Shown here: positions 52,362 to 60,097 of the stretch, piece after piece
Layout of the letters: each line of letters begins with the position of its first letter
Position numbering within the stretch: position 1 is the stretch's first letter
Assembly (NCBI GenBank): GCA_041393015.1
Contig: JAWKKV010000007.1
Span: 124,001-188,000 of the forward strand
DNA length: 64,000 bases
Reading direction: 5' to 3'
DNA from: JAGQYH01 sp041393015
Lineage (GTDB): Bacteria; Bacteroidota; Bacteroidia; Chitinophagales; JADIYW01
Translations under genes and position numbers: made by a program
Notes under the pieces: generated by a model
Databases searched by the model: none
Told to the model about the DNA's origin: nothing
What the model saw: only the letters and a program-made list of their open reading frames with translations

Positions 52362-52721
52362 ATGGACAATTTAGAATTTGCAAAAAAATTAGAAATTAGA
52401 ACAAAAAAGTTCGCCCTTCAAATAATTAGAATGTCTAGTGATTTTCCAAATACACCTGAAGCTCGTGTGGTAAGAAATCAAGTTACAAAATCAGGAACAA
52501 GTATAGGCGCCAATTATAGAGAAGCTAATAGGTCAAGAAGTAAAGCGGATTTTAAAAATAAAATTAAGATTTGTGAAAGTGAGGCAAGTGAAACAGTTTA
52601 TTGGCTTGAGCTTATCGCAGAGTTAGATTGGTTCGCAAAAGATACTTTTCAGTTAATTTATATAGAAGCTAAAGAAATATTAGCCATATTCACTTCAATT
52701 AGCAATAAACTAAAAACTTAA
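52362..52721 (+). CDS. Four-helix-bundle protein (23S rRNA IVP family)
   Basis: A 119-residue helical protein starting at ATG 52362. The core pattern with RNQVTKSGTSIGANYREANR near residue 45 and ESEASETVYWLEL near residue 76 is that of the S23/IVP four-helix-bundle family, which occurs inside 23S rRNA intervening sequences and, as free-standing genes, across Bacteroidota. The fold is shared with the Avd accessory protein of diversity-generating retroelements. Function of stand-alone copies is unknown; nucleic-acid binding is suspected. Its stop codon lies inside the right inverted-repeat arm, so gene and repeats are one unit. The in-frame TTG at 52353 is a less likely start. Confidence 0.88.
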   Translation: MDNLEFAKKLEIRTKKFALQIIRMSSDFPNTPEARVVRNQVTKSGTSIGANYREANRSRSKADFKNKIKICESEASETVYWLELIAELDWFAKDTFQLIYIEAKEILAIFTSISNKLKT

Positions 52722-52753
52722 GACACTTATAACTTTAAGTACTTAAGACACTC
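52717..52753 (-). repeat. Right composite inverted-repeat arm
   Basis: CTTAAGACACTT (52717-52728) and CTTAAGACACTC (52742-52753), inverse to the units of the left arm, with TTTAAGTACTT between. The arm begins inside the last codons of the four-helix-bundle gene and ends 3 bases before the truA ATG. Confidence 0.8.
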
Positions 52754-52756
52754 TTC

Positions 52757-53527
52757 ATGACACACTTCTACCTCATTCATATCCAATACCTTGGTTTCCG
52801 TTTCCACGGCTGGGCGAAGCAGCCTAATTTAAAAACGGTTCATCAAATGATCGATAAAACAATGCCTTTTGTTTTAGGTCACGATGATTTTAAAACCATG
52901 GGATGCAGCAGAACCGATTCGATGGTGTCTGCCAATCACTCTGCTTTTGAATTATTTGTGAATGAGCCACTAGATTTAGATCAACTCTTAATAGATATTA
53001 ATTCTAATTTTCCACCGGATATAAAAGCTATTAAAATTGAGGAAGTTGATAAAAACTTCAATATTATCAATACACCCAAAACCAAAGAATATCTCTATCT
53101 GTTTTGTTTTGGTGAAAAACCTCATCCTTTCTCTGCACCATTTATGATGTCTTTTGAAGAAGATCTTGATATTGAGCTTATGAAAAAAGGGGCCTTACTC
53201 TTTGAAGGCGAACACGATTTTATAAAATATTGTACCAAGCCCTCTCCTAATGTTCAATCCATAAGAACTATTGAATGGAGTAGAATCGAAGAAAACACGA
53301 CTTACCAAGCTAATTTTTTCCCGGAAAAAAGCTTCCTATATAAAGTTAGAGGACAAGGTTTTATGCGCAATCAAATTAGATTAATGATGGGACAATTAAT
53401 TGAATTAGGCAAATACGATATTACACTAGAAGAAATAAAAGAAAGTCTATCCGGAAAAGATCGTAGCCACTTAAATTTCATCGCTCCTGCTTCTGGGTTG
53501 ATTTTGAATAAAGTAGCGTTTGAATAA
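52757..53527 (+). CDS. truA: tRNA pseudouridine synthase A (TruA-like)
   Basis: A 256-residue enzyme of the TruA family, which makes pseudouridine at tRNA positions 38-40. The opening YLIHIQYLGFRFHGWAKQPN, the catalytic aspartate in CSRTDSMVSA near residue 53, and the late GQGFMRNQIRLMMGQLI segment near residue 202 are typical. The C-terminal tail GLILNKVAFE is the usual family ending. Its last 33 bases are duplicated at 54333-54365. The convergent lipoprotein gene ends 8 bases away. Confidence 0.9.
   Translation: MTHFYLIHIQYLGFRFHGWAKQPNLKTVHQMIDKTMPFVLGHDDFKTMGCSRTDSMVSANHSAFELFVNEPLDLDQLLIDINSNFPPDIKAIKIEEVDKNFNIINTPKTKEYLYLFCFGEKPHPFSAPFMMSFEEDLDIELMKKGALLFEGEHDFIKYCTKPSPNVQSIRTIEWSRIEENTTYQANFFPEKSFLYKVRGQGFMRNQIRLMMGQLIELGKYDITLEEIKESLSGKDRSHLNFIAPASGLILNKVAFE
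53495..53527 (+). repeat. truA 3' tail, first copy of a direct repeat
   Basis: The last ten codons and stop of truA (GLILNKVAFE plus TAA). A second copy with 29 of 33 bases identical lies at 54333-54365. Confidence 0.8.
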
Positions 53528-53535
53528 AATTCTTA

Positions 53536-54207
53536 CTATTCAGTTGCAAAGCTTTGAGGGCCTTTCCATTCACTATAATTATTGCTTCCACAATTAGTTC
53601 GTATATAAAAATCAAAAGCAGTAGCAGATGGTAAATTCACTAACTCAACAAATTTATTAGAAGTAATTTTTTTTGTTCCTGTTCCTAAGTCAAAACCTAA
53701 TACACCATATTCTATTTCGTAAAATCCTGGTATTTCACTTTCATAATATGGGATAATATCTCCTAATAGATTCCACGTAAGTCTTATATAATTTGATTCA
53801 CTAGAATCCGCAAACATAGAATAAACATCTTCGCAATTACTATTTGTTTGAAAACTTGAAATATAAGGTCCAAACCATTGACTTACTTCATTTTCTACAC
53901 ATCTGCGCCTAACATAAACCGTATAAGAGTTCTCTATATTTATATTTTCAATTTTGAAAGGTAATGCTATGCTTTCAACTCTGATTCCATTTCCAATTTC
54001 AAAATTTACAGTATCATATTCAATATCGTAATTAGGGAAATAATCAGATGATTGATTTACAATGTTAAGCTCTGCCACTGAATCATTTACACTTATCAGT
54101 GGACTAATGGTGATGATATCATTGCAAGATGGTTCCCATCTATCATTTTCACAACTAACCATACAAAACATTGAAACAAAAATTAGAATGCAATAAAATT
54201 GATACAT
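53536..54207 (-). CDS. Lipoprotein with two fibronectin-III-like repeats
   Basis: A 223-residue protein with a lipoprotein signal and lipobox MVSC (modified cysteine about residue 19). The mature part has two related blocks, each ending in a pattern of the type YxVYVRRRCxxxxxSQWFGP and FYIRTNCGSNNYSEWKGP, near residues 95 and 205. That is the SxWxGP ending of fibronectin type III-like domains common in Bacteroidota surface proteins. A binding or adhesive role is plausible, function unknown. It lies on the opposite strand between truA and a second truA tail, as if brought in with that duplication. Confidence 0.7.
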   Translation of the reverse strand: MYQFYCILIFVSMFCMVSCENDRWEPSCNDIITISPLISVNDSVAELNIVNQSSDYFPNYDIEYDTVNFEIGNGIRVESIALPFKIENINIENSYTVYVRRRCVENEVSQWFGPYISSFQTNSNCEDVYSMFADSSESNYIRLTWNLLGDIIPYYESEIPGFYEIEYGVLGFDLGTGTKKITSNKFVELVNLPSATAFDFYIRTNCGSNNYSEWKGPQSFATE

Positions 54208-54332
54208 TATTATACATTTATAAAAGCAAATATAGTTACATCTGTTTATTTCGATTATTAATTTTTAGCTATTACTCATAATTTTCGCATGAAACTAATT
54301 ACCAATACTTACTCTTTTTAGATTAAGTATAT

Positions 54333-54365
54333 GGATTGATATTGAATAAAGTAGAGTTTGAATAG
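54333..54365 (+). repeat. Second copy of the truA 3' tail
   Basis: Reads GLILNKVEFE plus TAG in frame. Against the truA end it differs at four bases: two silent (Gly and Ile codons), one Ala to Glu and one stop-codon change. The open frame stops just upstream (TAA 54324-54326), so only the tail is left. Distance to the first copy is 838 bases. Confidence 0.75.
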
Positions 54366-54464
54366 GAGTAATAATTTCTAATGCTTTTCAAATATCAATA
54401 AAAAATTAAAAAAATACTTAAATTAGCTTGCTTAGCTTTTTGCCAAAGTTAAAGGACACAAATT

Positions 54465-55925
54465 ATGAATACGACACAACCTCAAGTTAAAAACTTTATA
54501 AACGGACAATTTGAAAGAAATGGTCAAACGTCAATGGATGTTGTTAGTCCATTAACAGGAGCAGTAATTTCTAATCTTCCCATGAGTGGAATGAAAGAAT
54601 TAAACCAAGCAGTAGAAGCAGCCAAAGCAGCCTATCCTTCTTGGTCGGGATTAACTTTAAAAGAAAGAGTACAAGTCTTTTTCAAGTATCGAGAATTACT
54701 AGAAAAAAACATGGATGAATTGTCTCAACTCATTCAACTAGAAAATGGAAAAACCTATGGGGAATCCAAAGCAGAAATAATGAAAAGCATGGAATTGTGC
54801 GAATTCACTGTTTCTATGCCTCAAATTGTCACCAACGAAATACAAGAAGTAAGTCGAGGTGTAGAATGTAGAATAGAGAGAAAACCATTGGGTGTTGTAG
54901 CCTGCATCAGTCCATTCAACTTCCCGAATATGGTACCGCATTGGACGGTTCCAAATGCTTTGGCATTAGGAAATTGCGTTATACTTAAACCTTCTGAATT
55001 AGTTCCTCTAAGCGCAATGCGAATGGCCGAATTGTTAAAAGAAGCAGGTTTACCGGATGGTGTTTTTAATGTCGTTAATGGGGGACAAGAAATTGTAGAA
55101 GCCATTTGTGATCACCCGGATATAAAAGCTACTTCATTTGTTGGATCAACCAAAGTAGCTAAAATTGTTTACCGACGAGCCACTTCTAACTTGCAAAGAT
55201 GTGTGGCATTAGGAGGTGCAAAAAATCACCTAATTGTTTTACCGGATGCCAATTTACAAATGACGGCCAGTGATGTCGTCGCTTCTATGTCGGGTTGTGC
55301 CGGACAGCGTTGTATGGCCGCTTCTGTAATGGTTGGCGTAGATAAAGTGCAACACATCATCGATAGAATGGTGGAAGAAGCTAAGTCAATTGTACCGGGA
55401 GAAAATTTAGGATCGGTAATCAGTAAAGCCGCCAAAGATAGAATTGAAAATTACATCACCGAAGCAGAAGCACAAGGTGCAAAAATCTTGGTAGATGGTA
55501 GAAATACTGCCGTGCCGGGGAAAGAAGGTGGCTTTTATGTTGGCCCAACCATCATTGACCATGTAACACCAGGAATGAAGGTAGCAACCGAAGAAATTTT
55601 TGGCCCAGTGATTTCCATTATTCGCGCAAAAGATATTGACGAAGCCATCCATATTGAAAACAGCTCTAATTATGGTAATGCAGCAGCAGTCTTCACTCAA
55701 AGTGGTGGTTTAGCTAAAAGAGTAATGGAAAAAGCCAGTGCCGGAATGATTGGTGTCAACATTGGTGTTCCAGTACCTAGAGAACCTTTTTCTTTTGGAG
55801 GATGGAATGAATCGAAGTTTGGCGTGGGTGACATTACCGGTAAAAGCTCTATTGAATTCTGGACACAAAATAAAAAGACCACAACCAAGTGGAATCCTGA
55901 AGACAAAACCAATTGGATGTCGTAG
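54465..55925 (+). CDS. mmsA: CoA-acylating methylmalonate-/malonate-semialdehyde dehydrogenase
   Basis: A 486-residue aldehyde dehydrogenase. The NAD-binding segments SPFNFPNMVPHW near residue 148 and GSTKVAK near residue 227 and the catalytic cysteine in GCAGQRCMAAS near residue 284 match the MmsA/IolA branch, which uses CoA and releases CO2, converting malonate semialdehyde to acetyl-CoA or methylmalonate semialdehyde to propionyl-CoA. Given the downstream beta-alanine-forming genes, malonate semialdehyde is the likely substrate here. A near-consensus box TAGCTTTT ends 24 bases before the ATG. Confidence 0.93.
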   Translation: MNTTQPQVKNFINGQFERNGQTSMDVVSPLTGAVISNLPMSGMKELNQAVEAAKAAYPSWSGLTLKERVQVFFKYRELLEKNMDELSQLIQLENGKTYGESKAEIMKSMELCEFTVSMPQIVTNEIQEVSRGVECRIERKPLGVVACISPFNFPNMVPHWTVPNALALGNCVILKPSELVPLSAMRMAELLKEAGLPDGVFNVVNGGQEIVEAICDHPDIKATSFVGSTKVAKIVYRRATSNLQRCVALGGAKNHLIVLPDANLQMTASDVVASMSGCAGQRCMAASVMVGVDKVQHIIDRMVEEAKSIVPGENLGSVISKAAKDRIENYITEAEAQGAKILVDGRNTAVPGKEGGFYVGPTIIDHVTPGMKVATEEIFGPVISIIRAKDIDEAIHIENSSNYGNAAAVFTQSGGLAKRVMEKASAGMIGVNIGVPVPREPFSFGGWNESKFGVGDITGKSSIEFWTQNKKTTTKWNPEDKTNWMS

Positions 55926-56139
55926 GTATCAATAACATAATTAGATATAGAGTTAGTGCGTCAATAATTTTAATTATAACCGCAATACTTAAATGCTATA
56001 ATTCAATCTGTAAAACTGATTATTAATAGAATGCTCGAATAGTATTTTATAAGATTATTTTCTATTAAATAGAGCGAATTACATATTATTAAAAAACCTT
56101 AATAATAATTAATTCTAAGATTTGATTTTACATTTTATT

Positions 56140-56147
56140 TAGTTTTG
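56140..56147 (+). promoter_or_regulatory. Bacteroidota promoter candidate for the outer-membrane receptor gene
   Basis: TAGTTTTG matches TAnnTTTG exactly and ends 21 bases before the ATG at 56169, with TTTG at 56121-56124. The 15-base spacer is shorter than usual. Confidence 0.45.
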
Positions 56148-56168
56148 TGCTTCAACCAACCAAGAACC

Positions 56169-58592
56169 ATGAGCCAATTATTTACTCTAATTCTTGCATG
56201 CCTTTGCTTTAGCGGCTATGCACAATCCACCATTACAGGAAAATTAATCGAAGACGAAGACATAACTGTCATGTATGCCAATGTCGCCTTGTATAAATCA
56301 TCTGACAGCACTTTGGTAAAAGTAGAATCTTCTAATGAAGAAGGTAATTTTGCCATCCGAAATATTGATGCGGGCAACTACTTTTTTAAAGCAACCTATG
56401 TAGGTTATGATGATTATGTATTACCCGACATTGAATTAAAATCAGCTCAAACACTTGATTTAGGTACGATTATAATGAAATCTCTCACATTGGGGATTGA
56501 AGAAGTAACCATTACCGCCAAACGTCAAATGGTAGTGATAAAACCGGATAGAACCATTTTTAATGTAGAAGGAACAGTTAATAATGTGGGAACCGATGCC
56601 ATCTCTCTTTTGAGAAAAGCACCTTCTGTAACCGTTGACAATAACGACAATGTTTCCGTTTTAGGAAGATCAGGCGTAATTGTTTATGTAAATGGGAAAA
56701 GAGTACCATTGGGAGGTGATGATTTAAGTAATTATTTAAGAAATATAACCTCCGACCAAATTGATAGAATTGATATTATCACTTCTCCTAGCGCAAAATA
56801 TGAAGCAGAAGGAAATGCAGGAATAATTGATATCATTTTAAAGAAAGATGCTAATCTAGGAGCCAATGGTTCAATAGGTGGTAGTTTTACACAAGGGCTA
56901 AAAACTCGCTACAACCTCAATACTAGCGGTAATTATAGAAACAAAAAAGTTAACATCTTTGGCAATTTTGGATATAATGCCAATGATAACTTCAACCAAA
57001 TAGATGCCAATAGCTATCAAAACAATCTGTATTTAATAGAAACCAATAACTTCCAATTCGACCGAAGTAACTTCTCATATGGTTTCGGAATGGATTTCTT
57101 CTTGTCAGAAAAACATACCCTTGGGGTTTTATACAATGGTGCCTATTCAAAAAATAAAGAAACCGTTGCCAATAAAATCATCATTTCGTCTGCACAAAAC
57201 ACAAATGAAATTGACAGCATTTTGGTGGCCGATAGCGAAGGTAACGGAGAAAGATTAAACAATACAGTGAACCTAAATTATCGCTATGCCATCGATAAAG
57301 ATCAATCTTTAAATATTGATTTAGATTATGGTAATTACATGAATGATAAAATAAGAACACAACCCAACATTTATTTCAACGCGGCTGAAGACTCTATTTT
57401 ATACTCCAAAACCAATCAATTTGACACGCCAAATGACATTAAAATCTATTCCGTTAAATTAGATTATGAAAGGAAACTAGGTAAAGGACAGTTTAGCGTG
57501 GGTTCAAAATATAGCAGAGTTGAAACCAATAACACCTTTAAGGTTTTTGATATTGTAAATGAAATACAAACAATTGAAAACGACAAATCTAACTTATTTG
57601 ATTACACAGAAAACGTTTATGCGGGCTATGTCAATTATGCTAGAGCCTTAGGGGAAAAATGGAACTTTTCTGCCGGTTTAAGATTGGAACAAACCAGTAT
57701 CAAAGGTGATCTAACAGCTTTTGATACCAATTTACAAGAACCTCCAACAGAATCTAAATATCTAAGTTGGTTTCCAAGTGCCGGTTTAACTTGGCAAGTC
57801 GCCGAAAAGCATGCCTTATCACTCAACTACGGAAGAAGAATTAATCGACCGGATTATAACGTACTTAACCCTTTTAAAAATCAATTAAGTGAATTATCGC
57901 TTTCCACCGGAAATCCTGCACTTCTACCTGAAATTGTCAATAATGTTGAAATGGGTTATACCGTTGCTTATAAATACAATTTCAAAATTGCTTATAGCAG
58001 AACCATCGATAAAATTACAAGGTTAATTGGTCCTGATGAAAACGACCCTCGAGCCAATTATATTTCTTGGGATAATTTAGCGTCAGAAACAGTTGTTAGT
58101 ATCAACGCCAGTCTACCTTTTTCTGTTAAAAAAGTTTGGGATATCTATTTTAACCTTGGTGCTTCTCATGTCAATAATCAAGCAGATTATGGAGATGGTG
58201 CCGTCGTGGATGTCAAAGTTTTTACCTATAATTTCTATGGACAAAACACATTCAAATTACCTAAAGAGTTTAAAATAGAACTATCTGGATGGTATTCTGG
58301 CCCTGGAGTTTGGGGAGGTGTTTTTAAATATGATGCCAATTGGAGTATTGATGCCGGTATTCAAAAAGAGTTCTTCGACCAAAAATTAAAAGTGCGTTTA
58401 AGTGTAAACAATATATTTGACGGATTTGGTTGGCGAGGCGTTTCTGAATTTGATGGTTTGGTATCCACTGGAAGAGGAGATTGGGATAACAGATACTTCA
58501 CTGCAAGCGTAAAATATAATTTCGGTAACCAAAATGTAAAATCTAGAAAAAGAAACACCGGAATAGAAAACGAATCTAAACGTGTAGAGTAA
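56169..58592 (+). CDS. TonB-dependent-receptor-like outer-membrane barrel protein
   Basis: An 807-residue protein: signal peptide 1-19 (ending GYAQ), a carboxypeptidase-regulatory-like beta domain at about 20-108, a plug-like region at about 112-225 with the ITSPSAKYEAEGNAGIIDI segment, and a large barrel ending near VKYNFGN. The last residues after the barrel are charged, so the true terminal strand is slightly internal. This is the outer-membrane beta-barrel receptor family common in Bacteroidota. Start ATG 56169 is chosen over GTG 56145 because the signal peptide begins there. Sitting between mmsA and the pyrimidine-catabolism genes, it may take up a related substrate, which is inference. 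Confidence 0.85.
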   Translation: MSQLFTLILACLCFSGYAQSTITGKLIEDEDITVMYANVALYKSSDSTLVKVESSNEEGNFAIRNIDAGNYFFKATYVGYDDYVLPDIELKSAQTLDLGTIIMKSLTLGIEEVTITAKRQMVVIKPDRTIFNVEGTVNNVGTDAISLLRKAPSVTVDNNDNVSVLGRSGVIVYVNGKRVPLGGDDLSNYLRNITSDQIDRIDIITSPSAKYEAEGNAGIIDIILKKDANLGANGSIGGSFTQGLKTRYNLNTSGNYRNKKVNIFGNFGYNANDNFNQIDANSYQNNLYLIETNNFQFDRSNFSYGFGMDFFLSEKHTLGVLYNGAYSKNKETVANKIIISSAQNTNEIDSILVADSEGNGERLNNTVNLNYRYAIDKDQSLNIDLDYGNYMNDKIRTQPNIYFNAAEDSILYSKTNQFDTPNDIKIYSVKLDYERKLGKGQFSVGSKYSRVETNNTFKVFDIVNEIQTIENDKSNLFDYTENVYAGYVNYARALGEKWNFSAGLRLEQTSIKGDLTAFDTNLQEPPTESKYLSWFPSAGLTWQVAEKHALSLNYGRRINRPDYNVLNPFKNQLSELSLSTGNPALLPEIVNNVEMGYTVAYKYNFKIAYSRTIDKITRLIGPDENDPRANYISWDNLASETVVSINASLPFSVKKVWDIYFNLGASHVNNQADYGDGAVVDVKVFTYNFYGQNTFKLPKEFKIELSGWYSGPGVWGGVFKYDANWSIDAGIQKEFFDQKLKVRLSVNNIFDGFGWRGVSEFDGLVSTGRGDWDNRYFTASVKYNFGNQNVKSRKRNTGIENESKRVE

Positions 58593-58756
58593 GAAATTAA
58601 TTTTCAGTTACTCATTTGATAAAGTTCATCTGCTTATTTAGTTTTCTTCAAAAAGTTCAGATAGCTTATATTAGTGGATTATTGAAGTCATTATAGTTAT
58701 TGATTCAATTCATCAATGCTATATTGACTTTGTACTCCAAAAAAACTAATAATAAA

Positions 58757-60097
58757 ATGAACAATCAACAAATAATACAAGATAATATTGACTATACTCT
58801 ATTCTCTTGGTCAAAACAGACGGGCTTACACCCCATGAATATTGAAAGCGCCAAAGGTGTTTATTTAAAAGATCGAGAGGGCAAACAATTCATAGATTTC
58901 TCTTCTCAATTAATGAATGTCAATATCGGACATGGTAATCAAAGAATTACGGAAGCCGTTGCCAAACAAATGAGCGAAGTAAGCTACGTTTATCCGGGTG
59001 CCGCTACCAAAGCTAGAGGCGAATTAGGAAAAATGATAGCCGAGATTACGCCTGGTAACTTAACCAAAACCTTCTTCACATTGGGCGGTGCGGAAGCCAA
59101 TGAAAATGCTATTAAAATGGCAAGATTGGTTACCGGAAGAAATAAAATTATAGGCAATTATCGCTCATATCATGGCGCTACTTATGCCGCTATTTCTGCC
59201 TGTGGGGATCCTCGTAAACATCCATTTGATCACTTAAGTGCTCCTGGATTTATTCATGTTGAAAATCCATATTTCTATCGTTGTCCATGGGGCACTAATT
59301 CCATTGAAGAATGTGGCGAGATGGCACTAAGAAACTTAGAACAAGTTCTAATTTACAATAACCCTGAAAGTGTGGCGGCCATTATTATGGAGGGCGAATC
59401 AGGTACTTCAGGCTGTATAAAATATCCGCCATTTTATTGGAAAAAAGTACAAGAATTAGCACACAAATATGGCATTTTAACCATCTCCGATGAAGTAATG
59501 TCGGGCGTTGGCAGAACCGGAAAATGGTTTGGTGTTGATCATCATAATGTAACGCCTGATCTTATGGTGGTGGCGAAAGGAATAACCTCCGGCTATTTAC
59601 CATTAGGTGGCGTAGTAGTGACAGAAGAAATTGCCAAATATTTTGACGACCATCCAATGGTGTTGGGACTTACTTACTCTGCTCATGCCGTACTTTGTGC
59701 TGCCGGAGTTGAGAATTTAAAAATCATGCACGAAGAAAACCTAGTGGAACATGCTGCCAAAATGGGTGCTTATGTGGATGAAAAAGTAGCCGAACTGCAA
59801 GACAAACATCCTTCTATTGGTGATTTTAGAAATACCGGACTTTTAGGTTGTATTGAATTGGTGAAAGATAGAAAAACCAAAGAAGCGTTGGTGCCGTTTA
59901 ATGCGAAGCCGGCTGAATCGGCTCCTATCAATAAAATAGCTGCTAAAATTAAAGAGCTGGGTATGTTCACTTTCTGCAAGTGGAATTACATTTTCATTGC
60001 GCCTCCTTTAATCATCACCAAAGAACAAATAGATGAAGGATTAGCCATAATCGCGGAAGGTTTAAAAATTGCTGACGAATATTACACGGGCGCATGA
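58757..60097 (+). CDS. Class III aminotransferase, probably beta-alanine/omega-amino acid:pyruvate type
   Basis: A 446-residue PLP enzyme. The cofactor-binding GGAEANENAIKMAR near residue 116, the SYHGATYAA segment near residue 138, ISDEVMSGVGRTG near residue 246 and the Schiff-base lysine in VVAKGITSGYLPLGG near residue 275 identify class III aminotransferases. With hydantoinase and beta-ureidopropionase downstream and mmsA upstream, transamination of beta-alanine to malonate semialdehyde is the likely reaction. ATG 58757 is used because the family starts about 20 residues before the aromatic YTLFSW. Its stop overlaps the next start (ATGA). Confidence 0.88.
   Translation: MNNQQIIQDNIDYTLFSWSKQTGLHPMNIESAKGVYLKDREGKQFIDFSSQLMNVNIGHGNQRITEAVAKQMSEVSYVYPGAATKARGELGKMIAEITPGNLTKTFFTLGGAEANENAIKMARLVTGRNKIIGNYRSYHGATYAAISACGDPRKHPFDHLSAPGFIHVENPYFYRCPWGTNSIEECGEMALRNLEQVLIYNNPESVAAIIMEGESGTSGCIKYPPFYWKKVQELAHKYGILTISDEVMSGVGRTGKWFGVDHHNVTPDLMVVAKGITSGYLPLGGVVVTEEIAKYFDDHPMVLGLTYSAHAVLCAAGVENLKIMHEENLVEHAAKMGAYVDEKVAELQDKHPSIGDFRNTGLLGCIELVKDRKTKEALVPFNAKPAESAPINKIAAKIKELGMFTFCKWNYIFIAPPLIITKEQIDEGLAIIAEGLKIADEYYTGA

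Larger units (their letters stand above)
52315..52753 (+). mobile_element. Four-helix-bundle (S23/IVP) gene with composite terminal inverted repeats
   Basis: A compact unit of about 440 bases filling the glnS-truA gap. The left arm (52315-52352) contains AAAGTGCCTTAAG and AAAGTGTCTTAAG as a direct pair, with AAGTACTT between them. The right arm (52717-52753) contains their inverse, CTTAAGACACTT and CTTAAGACACTC, also with AAGTACTT between. The arms are imperfect inverses of about 37 bases. The only gene inside encodes a four-helix-bundle protein like those in 23S rRNA intervening sequences. The transcript arms could pair to make a long stem with the gene in the loop. No transposase is present and no target duplication is obvious. 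Confidence 0.6.

Noticed and set aside
52362..52721. Reading the four-helix-bundle gene as the Avd protein of a diversity-generating retroelement.
   Set aside because: No reverse transcriptase, template repeat or variable target gene is in the window; only the fold is shared.
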